Assembly (NCBI GenBank): GCA_022649305.1
Contig: JALCNW010000028.1
Coordinates: forward strand, 1-51,270
Length of the DNA stretch: 51,270 nucleotides
Reading direction: 5' to 3'
Origin: Enterobacter sp.
GTDB taxonomy: Bacteria > Pseudomonadota > Gammaproteobacteria > Enterobacterales > Enterobacteriaceae
Below, piece by piece: positions 42,285 through 51,270 of this stretch. The notes beneath the pieces are model-generated. The model searched no databases, had not been told where the DNA came from, and saw nothing but the letters and a program-made list of their open reading frames with translations. Every line of letters starts with the position of its first letter. Position 1 is the first letter of the stretch. The position numbers were made by a program, and so were the translations under genes.

Positions 42285-43772
42285 TTACAGCGTCACACCG
42301 CTCTTAAAGATCGCCAGCTCGCGGAAGTCGTTCTTCTCGTTACAGGTCTGCTTGCCGTTGGCAAACTCTACGATCGTTTCAACAAACTCATTCAGCAGCT
42401 GCGGCATCGCTTTTCCGTGAATAAGCTGGCCTGCATCAAAATCGATCCAGTGCTTTTTCTTCGCCGCCAGTTCGCTGTTGGTGGCAATTTTGACCGTCGG
42501 TACAAAGCCACCGTAAGGCGTTCCGCGACCGGTGCTGAACAGCACCATATGACAGCCCGCGCCCGCCAGCGCACTGGTGGCTACGGCGTCATTCCCCGGT
42601 GCGCTTAACAGGTTTAGTCCGTGGGTTTTCAAACGTTCGCCGTAGCGCAGCACGTCGACCACCTGGCTTGCGCCCGCTTTTTGCGTGCAGCCGAGGGATT
42701 TTTCTTCAAGCGTGGTGATCCCACCCGCTTTGTTACCCGGCGATGGGTTCTCGTAAATCGGCTGATTGTGCGCGATGAAATACTGTTTGAAGTCGTTCAC
42801 CATGGTGACGGTTTTTTCAAACGTCTCTTCGTCACGGCAGTGGCTCATCAGGATGCGTTCTGCGCCGAACATCTCCGGAACCTCGGTCAATACCGTGGTG
42901 CCGCCGTTCGCAATCATGTAGTCCGAGAAGCGTCCCAGCATAGGGTTTGCGGTAATGCCAGACAGGCCATCGGACCCGCCGCACTCCAGGCCAAACTTCA
43001 GCTCGCTGAGCTTGCCCGGCTCACGTTTGTCGTGGCGCATCACGTCATACAGCTGATGCAATTGCTCCAGACCGGCTTCCACTTCATCGTCCTGATGCTG
43101 ACACACCATGAAGTGGACGCGATCGGGATCGAAATCGCCCAGCGTTTCGCGGAAGGCATCAACCTGGTTGTTCTCGCAGCCCAGACCAATCACCAACACC
43201 GCGCCCGCGTTCGGGTGGCGCACCATATTTTGCAGCATGGTACGGGTATTAATGTGGTCGTCGCCTAACTGCGAGCAACCATAGGTGTGACTAAACAGGA
43301 ACACGCCGTCGGTACCTTCGGCATCATTCGTCTCTTTCAGAAAACGCGTCTGAATCTGACGGGCGATCCCGTTCACGCAACCAACGGTTGGCAGGATCCA
43401 CAGTTCGTTACGGATCCCAACTTCACCGCTGGCACGGCGGTAGATCTGCACGTCACGATCTTCCGCTTGCTCAACTTCTGCCTGAAAGTCAGGTTGATAG
43501 CTGTACTCGTCCAGATCGCTGAGATTGGTGCGGGTATTGTGGGAGTGAATGTATTCACCCGGGGCAATATCCGCCAGCGCGTGGCCAATGGGCAAACCGT
43601 ACTTCACCACGTTCTCCCCTTTGGTGATGGGGATCAGCGCAAACTTGTGCCCACGCCCAACGGCCTGACGTAACGTAACCGACTGAGTATCGAAGGTCAC
43701 TTCTGTACCTTCGTCCAAATCTGCCAGCGCTACGGCAACGTTATCCAGCGAATGGATCTTGATGTATTGCAT
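42285..43772 (-). CDS. uxaA: UxaA, altronate dehydratase
   Basis: A 495-residue iron-dependent dehydratase that converts D-altronate to 2-keto-3-deoxygluconate in galacturonate catabolism. An N-terminal SAF-type domain (about 1-95) ends in GEYIHSHNTRTNL. The catalytic part has FLFSHTYGCSQLGDD, LECGGSDGLSGITANPMLG and GCHMVLFSTGRGTPYGGF, as in sugar-acid dehydratases. It is second in the uxaC-uxaA operon, 17 nt after uxaC. Confidence 0.95.
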   Translation of the reverse strand: MQYIKIHSLDNVAVALADLDEGTEVTFDTQSVTLRQAVGRGHKFALIPITKGENVVKYGLPIGHALADIAPGEYIHSHNTRTNLSDLDEYSYQPDFQAEVEQAEDRDVQIYRRASGEVGIRNELWILPTVGCVNGIARQIQTRFLKETNDAEGTDGVFLFSHTYGCSQLGDDHINTRTMLQNMVRHPNAGAVLVIGLGCENNQVDAFRETLGDFDPDRVHFMVCQHQDDEVEAGLEQLHQLYDVMRHDKREPGKLSELKFGLECGGSDGLSGITANPMLGRFSDYMIANGGTTVLTEVPEMFGAERILMSHCRDEETFEKTVTMVNDFKQYFIAHNQPIYENPSPGNKAGGITTLEEKSLGCTQKAGASQVVDVLRYGERLKTHGLNLLSAPGNDAVATSALAGAGCHMVLFSTGRGTPYGGFVPTVKIATNSELAAKKKHWIDFDAGQLIHGKAMPQLLNEFVETIVEFANGKQTCNEKNDFRELAIFKSGVTL

Positions 43773-43789
43773 ATCAACCTCAAACGGCC

Positions 43790-45214
<1,425 letters not shown>

Positions 45215-45263
45215 CTATAACGAGAGCGTCAGAAAGCTAAAGCTTATGTTCAGATGCTGCAAA

Positions 45264-45279
45264 GTTATCACACCAATTT
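45264..45279 (-). promoter_or_regulatory. Candidate ExuR operator upstream of uxaCA
   Basis: On the minus strand AAATTGGTGTGATAAC shares the TGGT[AG]T[AG]A core with a site before exuR and resembles hexuronate-regulator boxes. GATAAC could equally be part of a -10 element. It lies about 62-77 nt upstream of the uxaC start. Confidence 0.4.
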
Positions 45280-45421
45280 CCAGCGACCGAAGTTTTTTTC
45301 GTGAGTTAGATCAATAAACGTCGACAAATAAATTACCCTCAAAGGAGTAAACCCTTCCCCAACCCGCGCCACCTCTGGCTCCGCGTAACGTTAATAATGC
45401 CCACACAAAGATTCACACTTT

Positions 45422-45437
45422 TGTGATGTCACTCACC
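45422..45437 (+). promoter_or_regulatory. CRP site in the uxaC-exuT intergenic region
   Basis: TGTGA-TGTCAC-TCACC matches the CRP consensus at 9 of 10 key positions. Catabolite activation of hexuronate genes is established in E. coli. Confidence 0.65.
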
Positions 45438-45442
45438 TTTTA

Positions 45443-45459
45443 AAGTTGTATGACAAGTT
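45443..45459 (+). promoter_or_regulatory. GntR-type palindrome upstream of exuT (ExuR/UxuR operator candidate)
   Basis: AAGTTGTATGACAAGTT: TTGT-ATG-ACAA with matching outer A/T pairs, 6 nt after the CRP site. Exclusion of CRP-driven transcription by an overlapping repressor is a usual arrangement for exuT. Which regulator binds is inferred. Confidence 0.5.
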
Positions 45460-45543
45460 ATCTTTTCGCCGTCGCAACATATAAGCCGACGGAATGCGTT
45501 ACCGGTGTTTAAACATCGGAATTAGCGGTACGGATACCGACTT

Positions 45544-45669
45544 ATGCACGATTACTTATGGCAAGGTTCGGGCCGTTCCGGGATTGACTTCCCGTTACGC
45601 CCTCCCGTTACAAGACAGCTCCCGGAAACGGTCGAGATGTTACCGTGCTCCGGCGCGGCAATAATATAA
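45544..45669 (+). CDS. Possible 41-codon leader ORF of exuT
   Basis: An ATG at 45544 opens a 41-residue frame (MHDYLWQGSGRSGIDF..., ending SGAAII) that stops 14 nt before the exuT ATG. A weak GGAT lies about 10 nt upstream. The leader here is long and GC-rich with a CGGTA/TACCG hairpin (about 45530-45540). It may be chance; if translated it could couple to exuT. Confidence 0.25.
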   Translation: MHDYLWQGSGRSGIDFPLRPPVTRQLPETVEMLPCSGAAII

Positions 45670-45683
45670 CGATGAGGTTTTAC

Positions 45684-46982
45684 ATGCGTAAAATTAAAGG
45701 GTTACGTTGGTACATGATTGCACTGGTGACGCTCGGCACCGTGCTGGGTTACCTGACGCGTAACACCATAGCCGCGGCTGCGCCAACGCTAATGGAAGAG
45801 CTGCATATTTCCACGCAGCAATACTCATACATTATCGCAGCCTACTCCGCTGCTTATACCATCATGCAGCCCGTTGCGGGCTACCTTCTGGACGTACTGG
45901 GCACCAAAGTGGGCTACGCCTTCTTCGCAGTGACCTGGGCAATTTTCTGTGGCGCCACCGCGCTTGCAGGAAGCTGGGGTGGACTGGCACTGGCGCGCGG
46001 TGCGGTCGGTGCGGCAGAAGCCGCAATGATCCCTGCGGGTCTGAAAGCCAGCTCCGAGTGGTTCCCGGCGAAAGAGCGCTCTATCGCGGTCGGCTACTTC
46101 AACGTCGGTTCGTCTATTGGTGCGATGATTGCTCCACCGCTGGTGGTGTGGGCTATCGTGATGCACAGCTGGCAGCTGGCGTTTATTATCTCCGGTGTGC
46201 TGAGCTTTGCCTGGGCCATGGCCTGGCTGATTTTCTACAAACACCCGCGCGATCAGAAGAAATTGTCTGATGAAGAACGCGAATACATCATTAGCGGTCA
46301 GGAGTCTCAGCATCAGACCAACAATGGCAAGAAAATGACGGTCTGGCAGATTCTGGGCACCCGTCAGTTCTGGGGCATCGCGCTGCCACGTTTCCTGGCA
46401 GAACCGGCCTGGGGGACATTCAACGCCTGGATCCCGCTGTTCATGTTTAAAGTCTACGGCTTTAACCTGAAAGAGATCGCGATGTTCGCCTGGATGCCAA
46501 TGCTGTTTGCTGACCTGGGTTGTATCGTCGGCGGCTACCTGCCACCGCTGTTCCAGCGCTGGTTTGGCGTGAACCTGATTGTCTCGCGTAAATTAGTGGT
46601 CACCATGGGTGCAGTGCTGATGATTGGCCCAGGCATGATCGGTCTGTTCACCAGCCCATACATCGCGATTGGCCTGCTGTGTATTGGTGGTTTTGCTCAC
46701 CAGTCCCTGTCCGGTGCGCTGATTACGCTCTCCTCCGACGTATTTGGTCGTAACGAAGTGGCGACGGCAAACGGTCTGACCGGAATGGCCGCCTGGACCG
46801 CAAGCACCATGTTCGCGCTGGTCGTCGGTGCGCTGGCTGATACCATTGGCTTTAGCCCACTGTTCGCCGTACTGGCTATCTTCGACTTGATGGGGGCAGT
46901 GGTCATCTGGACGGTGCTGAAAAGTAAGTCAGCGGAAGAGCTCGAACGGGAGTCGCTCGGCGGGCCTGCGACACAAAGTTAG
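45684..46982 (+). CDS. exuT: ExuT, hexuronate transporter (MFS)
   Basis: A 432-residue major-facilitator proton symporter (anion:cation symporter subfamily) for galacturonate and glucuronate. It has twelve predicted membrane helices. Seen: GYLTRNTIAAAAPTLMEEL, the helix 2-3 region around LDVLGTKVGYAFF, and the conserved GLKASSEWFPAKERS loop. The start MRKIKGLRWYM has GAGG about 6 nt upstream and gives the E. coli length; an ATG 39 nt earlier in frame is not needed. It feeds substrate to uxaCA and is repressed by ExuR in E. coli. Confidence 0.95.
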   Translation: MRKIKGLRWYMIALVTLGTVLGYLTRNTIAAAAPTLMEELHISTQQYSYIIAAYSAAYTIMQPVAGYLLDVLGTKVGYAFFAVTWAIFCGATALAGSWGGLALARGAVGAAEAAMIPAGLKASSEWFPAKERSIAVGYFNVGSSIGAMIAPPLVVWAIVMHSWQLAFIISGVLSFAWAMAWLIFYKHPRDQKKLSDEEREYIISGQESQHQTNNGKKMTVWQILGTRQFWGIALPRFLAEPAWGTFNAWIPLFMFKVYGFNLKEIAMFAWMPMLFADLGCIVGGYLPPLFQRWFGVNLIVSRKLVVTMGAVLMIGPGMIGLFTSPYIAIGLLCIGGFAHQSLSGALITLSSDVFGRNEVATANGLTGMAAWTASTMFALVVGALADTIGFSPLFAVLAIFDLMGAVVIWTVLKSKSAEELERESLGGPATQS

Positions 46983-47003
46983 CGCCTTTACCGTACTCGA
47001 AGG

Positions 47004-47027
47004 AAGCCGCCGCAGGGCGGCTTTTTT
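47004..47027 (+). terminator. Rho-independent terminator of exuT
   Basis: AAGCCGCC/GGCGGCTT stem with GCAG loop and TTTTTT, about 22 nt past the stop. Confidence 0.88.
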
Positions 47028-47055
47028 CATGGGGAAATCTGGAGACTGGCTCGCA

Positions 47056-47072
47056 AAAGTGGTATAACAAAT
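47056..47072 (+). promoter_or_regulatory. Candidate ExuR operator or extended -10 before exuR
   Basis: AAAGTGGTATAACAAAT resembles half of the hexuronate-regulator palindrome (TGGTATACCA type). It also contains a good extended -10 (GGTATAAC). Both readings suit an autoregulated promoter 29-45 nt before the ATG. Confidence 0.4.
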
Positions 47073-47100
47073 AATCTGCCGTACCCTGCCTGGAGCGCAT

Positions 47101-47877
47101 ATGGAAATCACTGAACCCCGTCGTCTTTATCAGCAACTTGCTGCCGAGCTGAAAGATCGCATCGAGCAAGGCGTCTATCTTGTCGGTGACAAACTGCCGG
47201 CCGAGCGCTTTATTGCTGATGAGAAGAGCGTAAGCCGCACCGTGGTTCGTGAAGCGATTATCATGCTCGAAGTCGAAGGCTATGTTGAAGTGCGCAAAGG
47301 CTCCGGCATCCATGTGATTTCCAATATTCCAAAACATTCTCCGGTCCCGGATGAAAATCTGGAGTTTGCCAGCTATGGCCCCTTCGAACTGCTCCAGGCG
47401 CGTCAGTTAATCGAAAGTAATATTGCGGAATTTGCAGCGACCCAGGTGACCAAGCAGGACATCATGAAGCTGATGGAAATCCAGGATAATGCGCGCAAGG
47501 AAAAATGCTTCCGCGATTCAGAATGGGATTTACAGTTTCACGTTCAGGTTGCACTGGCAACGCAAAATACGGCGCTGGCGGCAATCGTTGAAAAAATGTG
47601 GACTCAGCGCGTTCACAACCCGTACTGGAAGAAATTGCACGATCATATCGATTTACGCACCGTAGATAACTGGTGTGACGATCATGACCAGATTCTTAAG
47701 GCTCTGATTCGTAAAGATCCGCACGCCGCGAAACTGGCGATGTGGCAGCACCTTGAGAACACCAAGCTGATGCTGTTCAATGAAACGAGCGACGACTTCG
47801 AATTCAACGCGGACCGCTATCTTTTTGCCGATAATCCGGTTGTTCATCTCGATACCGCCTCCAGTCAGGCAAAATAG
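47101..47877 (+). CDS. exuR: ExuR, hexuronate regulon repressor
   Basis: A 258-residue GntR/FadR-subfamily repressor of exuT, uxaCA and related genes, released by hexuronate intermediates. The winged helix-turn-helix is at about 8-75 ([36 protein letters not shown]). The helical FCD effector domain follows (about 95-240). Length and start equal the E. coli protein. GGAG lies about 7 nt upstream. It has its own promoter region after the exuT terminator. Confidence 0.96.
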   Translation: MEITEPRRLYQQLAAELKDRIEQGVYLVGDKLPAERFIADEKSVSRTVVREAIIMLEVEGYVEVRKGSGIHVISNIPKHSPVPDENLEFASYGPFELLQARQLIESNIAEFAATQVTKQDIMKLMEIQDNARKEKCFRDSEWDLQFHVQVALATQNTALAAIVEKMWTQRVHNPYWKKLHDHIDLRTVDNWCDDHDQILKALIRKDPHAAKLAMWQHLENTKLMLFNETSDDFEFNADRYLFADNPVVHLDTASSQAK

Positions 47878-47894
47878 TTCCCCTTTACGCTGCC

Positions 47895-47915
47895 GGGCGC
47901 ACCGATGCGCCCTTT
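47895..47915 (+). terminator. Probable terminator of exuR
   Basis: GGGCGCA/TGCGCCC stem with a CCGA loop and TTTA, 18 nt after the stop; the T-run is short. The remaining gap to 48227 is about 310 nt with several in-frame starts but no credible gene. It should hold the yqjA promoter; I could not find a clear CpxR pair in it. Confidence 0.55.
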
Positions 47916-48227
47916 ACTGTATGTGGGTAAGCAAACATATATAGTGTCAGCCTGTGTAAAAAACCTCGCGTCCCTTCCGTTTGTTAAGCCAAAATCATTT
48001 ACCCGGCAGAATGCAAATTGTCTGACGCAGAACGTTGGGCTTTGTTACAATTGGATGCAAAATGCATTTTCTTTAGTTAGTGCTTGCTTACCTAGCCATT
48101 TAACACGGAACAGTTCTGGCCACCACAATGTGTCCGCTAGCGACCATAATGAAATCATAAAACAACGTCGCTGTGCTGTATGACCCGGATAACAGGCAAA
48201 ACGTTAACCGATTTCCAGGAATACTGA

Positions 48228-48890
48228 ATGGAACTTTTGACCCAACTGCTTAATGCCTTATGGGCTCAGGATTTTGAAACCCTGGCCAACCCGTCCATGA
48301 TTGGCATGCTCTATTTCGTCTTGTTTATGATTCTGTTCCTTGAGAACGGACTGCTTCCTGCCGCGTTTCTGCCTGGCGATAGCCTGTTGGTACTGGTGGG
48401 TGTGTTGTGTGCTAAAGGTGCAATGGCCTTTCCGCAAACGGTTATTCTGCTGACGATTGCCGCAAGCCTTGGTTGCTGGGTGAGCTACATCCAGGGGCGA
48501 TGGTTGGGCAATACGCGTATCGTCCAGAACTGGCTTTCGCATCTTCCTGCACACTATCATCAGCGCGCGCATCATCTTTTCCATAAGCACGGCCTTTCCG
48601 CACTCCTTCTTGGCCGTTTTATCGCTTTTGTTCGTACCCTGCTGCCGACCATCGCGGGCCTGTCCGGCCTGAGCAGCGCGCGCTTTCAGTTCTTTAACTG
48701 GATGAGCGGCCTGCTGTGGGTCCTGATTCTGACCTCATTGGGTTTTCTGCTGGGCAAAACCCCGGTATTCCTGAAATACGAGGACCAGTTGATGTCATGC
48801 CTGATGCTGCTGCCTGTTGTGCTGCTGGTCTTTGGGCTGCTCGGTTCGCTGTACGTCCTGTTGAAAAAGAAATACGGGACCCGGGGCTAA
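48228..48890 (+). CDS. yqjA: YqjA, DedA-family inner-membrane protein
   Basis: A 220-residue DedA/SNARE-associated membrane protein, nearly identical in layout to E. coli YqjA. The family is required for envelope integrity, with roles proposed in proton-coupled transport and lipid-carrier recycling. Conserved acidic and arginine positions appear in [20 protein letters not shown] and [18 protein letters not shown]. In E. coli it is needed for growth at high pH and belongs to the Cpx response with mzrA, which starts 1 nt after its stop. Confidence 0.95.
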   Translation: MELLTQLLNALWAQDFETLANPSMIGMLYFVLFMILFLENGLLPAAFLPGDSLLVLVGVLCAKGAMAFPQTVILLTIAASLGCWVSYIQGRWLGNTRIVQNWLSHLPAHYHQRAHHLFHKHGLSALLLGRFIAFVRTLLPTIAGLSGLSSARFQFFNWMSGLLWVLILTSLGFLLGKTPVFLKYEDQLMSCLMLLPVVLLVFGLLGSLYVLLKKKYGTRG

Positions 48891-48891
48891 C

Positions 48892-49275
48892 ATGGTCATC
48901 ACGCCTCTCTCCGTGCGACGTTTGTCCTATGCCTTAATTGCGCTGCTGATCCTGAGTGCAACAATTCTGGTATGGACAGCGGTTCAGCATCAGGAGTCCA
49001 CGCTGGCCATTCGTCCGATTGGTCAGGGTGTCAGCGTGCCGGATGGGTTTTCTGTCTGGCACCATCTTGATGCCAACGGCATCCGTTTCAAAAGCATAAC
49101 GCCGCAAGACGATATCTTACTGATCAAATTTGACTCCAGCGCGCAAAGTGCGGCAGCAAAAGTCGTTTTAGAAAGCTCCTTACCTCACGGTTACATTATT
49201 GCGTTGCAGGACGACGATAGCCGGACGGCGTTATGGTTAACGCGTCTGCGCGATACTTCGCATCGATTCGGTTAA
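48892..49275 (+). CDS. mzrA: MzrA, EnvZ/OmpR modulator
   Basis: A 127-residue single-pass inner-membrane protein. A short cytoplasmic tail is followed by a TM helix (about 11-31) and a periplasmic domain. In E. coli it binds EnvZ and raises OmpR phosphorylation, linking the Cpx and EnvZ/OmpR systems. It is co-transcribed with yqjA (1-nt gap). Confidence 0.92.
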   Translation: MVITPLSVRRLSYALIALLILSATILVWTAVQHQESTLAIRPIGQGVSVPDGFSVWHHLDANGIRFKSITPQDDILLIKFDSSAQSAAAKVVLESSLPHGYIIALQDDDSRTALWLTRLRDTSHRFG

Positions 49276-49429
49276 TTACGAAGATTCTGATTATTTTCAC
49301 TCACTTTGGTGATTTTGCCGTTTACTTACTATGCTTAAGTACGCGGAGCACCGAGAGATGTTCTCCGCGTAGTGACTGGAATAGCGGTGTTTCTTCGGGA
49401 ATGCCCTAACACAATGGAAGGTTTCAATA

Positions 49430-49798
49430 ATGAAATACCGCATTACTCTTGCCATAGCCCTTTTTTCAATCAGCACCGCATCCTTCGCTAGCACTTTGTG
49501 TCAGCAAAAGGAGCAGGAAATCCAGCGCGAGATTGGTTATGCCGAGAAGCATAACAATCAGCACCGCATTGACGGCCTGAAAAAGGCACTTAGCGAAGTG
49601 AAATCCAACTGTACGGACAGCAAGCTCCGCGCCGAACATAAGGAAAAAATCGCTGAGCAAAAAGACGAAATTGAAGAACGTCGTCAGGATCTGAAAGAAG
49701 CAAAAGAGAAAGGTGATGCGGATAAGATTGCCAAGCGCGAGGAAAAGCTGAAAGAGGCTCAGGAAGAACTTAAAGCCCTTGAAGCTCGCGATTATTGA
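49430..49798 (+). CDS. yqjC: YqjC, DUF1090 periplasmic protein
   Basis: A 122-residue secreted protein (signal peptide to about residue 20, ASFAS). The mature part is one long charged coiled coil with alternating Lys/Glu heptads, and one Cys pair (TLCQQKE, SNCTDS). Function unknown; the family is DUF1090. GGAAGG lies about 9 nt upstream. The gap before it contains an 8-bp hairpin (ACGCGGAG/CTCCGCGT, 49341-49370) that may end the mzrA transcript. It precedes yqjD by 28 nt. Confidence 0.9.
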   Translation: MKYRITLAIALFSISTASFASTLCQQKEQEIQREIGYAEKHNNQHRIDGLKKALSEVKSNCTDSKLRAEHKEKIAEQKDEIEERRQDLKEAKEKGDADKIAKREEKLKEAQEELKALEARDY

Positions 49799-49826
49799 GT
49801 TAACGGAAATCACACAGGAGAAAATC

Positions 49827-50132
49827 ATGTCTAAAGATACTACTTCAGAACACCTGCGCGCTGAGTTGAAATCCCTGGCGGATACCCTGGAAGAGGTGCT
49901 GAACTCTTCAACCGATAAATCGAAAGAAGAGTTGAGCAAACTACGCAGCAAAGCAGAAAGTGCGCTGAAAGATAGCCGTTATCGCCTGGGTGAAACCGGT
50001 GATGCGCTGGCGAAACAGACCCGCGAAGCCGCAGCACGCGCTGACGAATATGTTCGCGATAACCCGTGGACGGGTGTTGGCATTGGTGCCGCAGTAGGTG
50101 TGGTACTGGGCGTTCTGCTGACGCGTCGCTGA
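49827..50132 (+). CDS. yqjD: YqjD, membrane-anchored ribosome-associated protein
   Basis: A 101-residue ElaB/YqjD-family protein with an amphipathic helical cytoplasmic part. The C-terminal glycine-rich membrane helix contains GVGIGAAVGVVLGVLL and the chain ends in TRR. In E. coli it is made in stationary phase under RpoS and tethers ribosomes to the inner membrane. The start at MSKDTTSEH has AGGAG about 7 nt upstream; an earlier in-frame start overlapping yqjC is not needed. First of yqjDEK. Confidence 0.93.
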   Translation: MSKDTTSEHLRAELKSLADTLEEVLNSSTDKSKEELSKLRSKAESALKDSRYRLGETGDALAKQTREAAARADEYVRDNPWTGVGIGAAVGVVLGVLLTRR

Positions 50133-50134
50133 TT

Positions 50135-50533
50135 ATGGAAGATCCTCGTCACGCACAGGGGCCTGCAAAAAACGTCCTCGGCATCGGCCAGCGTATGTTA
50201 ACCACGCTGGTTGGTATTGCCGAAACGCGCGTCCGGCTGGCGGTAGTCGAGCTGGAAGAGGAGAAAGCTAACCTCTTCCAGATGCTGCTGATGCTAGGAC
50301 TCACCATGCTCTTCGCCGCGTTTGGTTTGATGAGCCTGATGGTATTAATCATCTGGGCCATCGATCCGCAATATCGTTTAAACGCGATGATAGCCACCAC
50401 CGTTGTGCTATTGGTTGCGGCATTGATTGGCGGGATCTGGACCATGCGAAAAGCGCGCAGTTCAACGTTATTACGCCACACTCGTCAAGAGCTGGCCAAT
50501 GACCGGACACTGCTGGAGGACGACAAGCCGTGA
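50135..50533 (+). CDS. yqjE: YqjE, DUF1469 membrane protein
   Basis: A 132-residue protein with two membrane helices (about 45-70 and 80-102) flanked by charged cytoplasmic helices. It is close to E. coli YqjE. Function unknown. The ATG lies 2 nt after the yqjD stop, which argues against the longer in-frame start inside yqjD. It overlaps yqjK by 4 nt. Confidence 0.92.
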   Translation: MEDPRHAQGPAKNVLGIGQRMLTTLVGIAETRVRLAVVELEEEKANLFQMLLMLGLTMLFAAFGLMSLMVLIIWAIDPQYRLNAMIATTVVLLVAALIGGIWTMRKARSSTLLRHTRQELANDRTLLEDDKP

Positions 50534-50826
50534 GCAGCAAAATCGAGCTTCGAAAGCGTAAAGCGCAGTTGTTAGGCCAGATACAGCAACAGCGGCTGGA
50601 TCTTTCAGCCAGCCGTCGCGACTGGCTCGAAGTGACGCGTTCTTACGATCGTGGCTGGAGCACGCTTCTCAGCTTACGTTCGTGGGCATTGGTTGGCAGT
50701 AGCGTCATGGCTATCTGGACGGTACGTCATCCCAGCATGTTTGTCCGCTGGGCCAGACGTGGTTTCGGTGCCTGGAGCGCCTGGCGGCTGATGAAAGCCA
50801 CAATGCGTCAGCAGCAATTGCGGTGA
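50530..50826 (+). CDS. yqjK: YqjK family protein
   Basis: A 98-residue basic protein starting at GTG within a GTGA overlap with yqjE. A helical, charged N-terminus (ELRKRKAQLLGQIQQQRLDL) is followed by one possible membrane helix around SWALVGSSVMAIWTV. Function unknown; it is the last member of the yqjDEK unit. Confidence 0.9.
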   Translation: MSSKIELRKRKAQLLGQIQQQRLDLSASRRDWLEVTRSYDRGWSTLLSLRSWALVGSSVMAIWTVRHPSMFVRWARRGFGAWSAWRLMKATMRQQQLR

Positions 50827-50833
50827 TAAAAGC

Positions 50834-50860
50834 AAAACGGTAACTCAGGTTACCGTTTTT
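50834..50860 (+). terminator. Rho-independent terminator of yqjDEK
   Basis: AAAACGGTAAC/GTTACCGTTTT perfect stem with a TCAG loop and a T-run, 8 nt after the yqjK stop. Confidence 0.9.
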
Positions 50861-51031
50861 TGTTTTGCGCGCACTCACTCAATATCTTTGAAGAAGATTG
50901 ACAGTTTTCCTTGCTAACAATTATCACTCGTCACGTTTATTATCCTCTCCATCGACAGCAAACACGCGGTATCCCCCCGGTTTTGCACACAAATAAAAAT
51001 CAGCAGCCATTGTGGTTCCCTGGAGAGTAAA

Positions 51032-51270
51032 ATGAAAAAATTAGAAGATGTTGGTGTACTGGTCGCGCGCATTTTGATGCCTATTCTGTTCATTACCGCA
51101 GGCTGGGGCAAAATCACCGGTTACGCAGGTACACAACAATATATGGAAGCAATGGGCGTTCCGGGGTTCCTGCTGCCGCTGACCATTCTGCTTGAGTTCG
51201 GCGGCGGTCTGGCGATTCTGTTCGGCTTCCTCACCCGCACCACCGCGCTGTTTACCGCAGGCTTCACCCT
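51032..51270 (+). CDS. yqjF: YqjF, DoxX-family membrane protein (cut by the right edge)
   Basis: The first 79 residues of a DoxX-type integral membrane protein: MKKLEDVGVLVARILMPILF, then FITAGWGKITGYAGT, then a second hydrophobic stretch (LPLTILLEFGGGLAILFGF). GGAGAG lies about 6 nt before the ATG. The family is linked to redox and aromatic-compound stress; the function of YqjF is not settled. The gap before it (50861-51031) holds a TTGACA at 50898 but no convincing matching -10. Confidence 0.9.
   Translation, partial: MKKLEDVGVLVARILMPILFITAGWGKITGYAGTQQYMEAMGVPGFLLPLTILLEFGGGLAILFGFLTRTTALFTAGFT

Noticed and set aside
47905..48183. 92-codon ORF between exuR and yqjA
   Set aside because: It starts inside a hairpin, has no ribosome site, an unusual composition and no domain; the region is better read as the yqjA promoter and leader.

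Overview
The window is chromosomal DNA from a member of the Enterobacteriaceae, most likely the Enterobacter/Lelliottia/Leclercia group. That placement is inferred from close protein similarity to recalled E. coli sequences and from gene order. The right part keeps the E. coli order fadH-rlmG-ygjP-ygjR-alx-sstT-uxaA-uxaC-exuT-exuR-yqjA-mzrA-yqjCDEK-yqjF. The left part keeps yqjH-yqjI-aer-patA. I saw no rRNA, tRNA, insertion sequence, phage or CRISPR array.

Region 1 (1-9.3 kb, minus strand) is the cdiBA contact-dependent inhibition locus. It holds the TpsB transporter CdiB and the first 2514 codons of the giant toxin-delivery filament CdiA, which runs off the left edge. The C-terminal toxin and its immunity gene are therefore outside the window. 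Next come a small DUF1889 (YoaC-like) gene and a coiled-coil protein with an internal J-domain-like HPD motif, which I cannot assign to a described system.

Region 2 (11.2-17.9 kb) holds the ferric-siderophore reductase yqjH and its divergent PadR-type repressor yqjI, which here lacks the His/Cys-rich N-terminal extension of the E. coli protein. It also holds an extra chemoreceptor gene, the aerotaxis receptor aer, and the putrescine aminotransferase patA. Both chemoreceptor genes have good sigma-28 promoters. patA has a sigma-54 promoter and NtrC-like sites, fitting nitrogen scavenging.

Region 3 (17.9-34.5 kb) is accessory DNA lying where E. coli has ygjH-ebg-ygjIJK. An AT-rich leader precedes an eight-gene chaperone-usher fimbrial operon: major pilin, chaperone, usher, two-domain tip adhesin, two minor pilins, second chaperone and DsbA-like thiol oxidoreductase. 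The complete AI-2 quorum-signal module follows: lsrACDBFG on the minus strand and lsrRK divergent. Two matching inverted repeats in the lsrA/lsrR intergenic region look like LsrR operators. A 71-bp repeat with 23-bp inverted arms has supplied the last codons of lsrK.

Region 4 (34.6-51.3 kb) is core genome. It includes unsaturated fatty-acid oxidation (fadH), an rRNA methyltransferase (rlmG), a manganese/pH-sensing riboswitch with alx, the serine/threonine symporter sstT, and hexuronate catabolism with its transporter and repressor (uxaCA, exuT, exuR). It ends with the envelope and stationary-phase cluster yqjA-mzrA-yqjC-yqjDEK and the start of yqjF.
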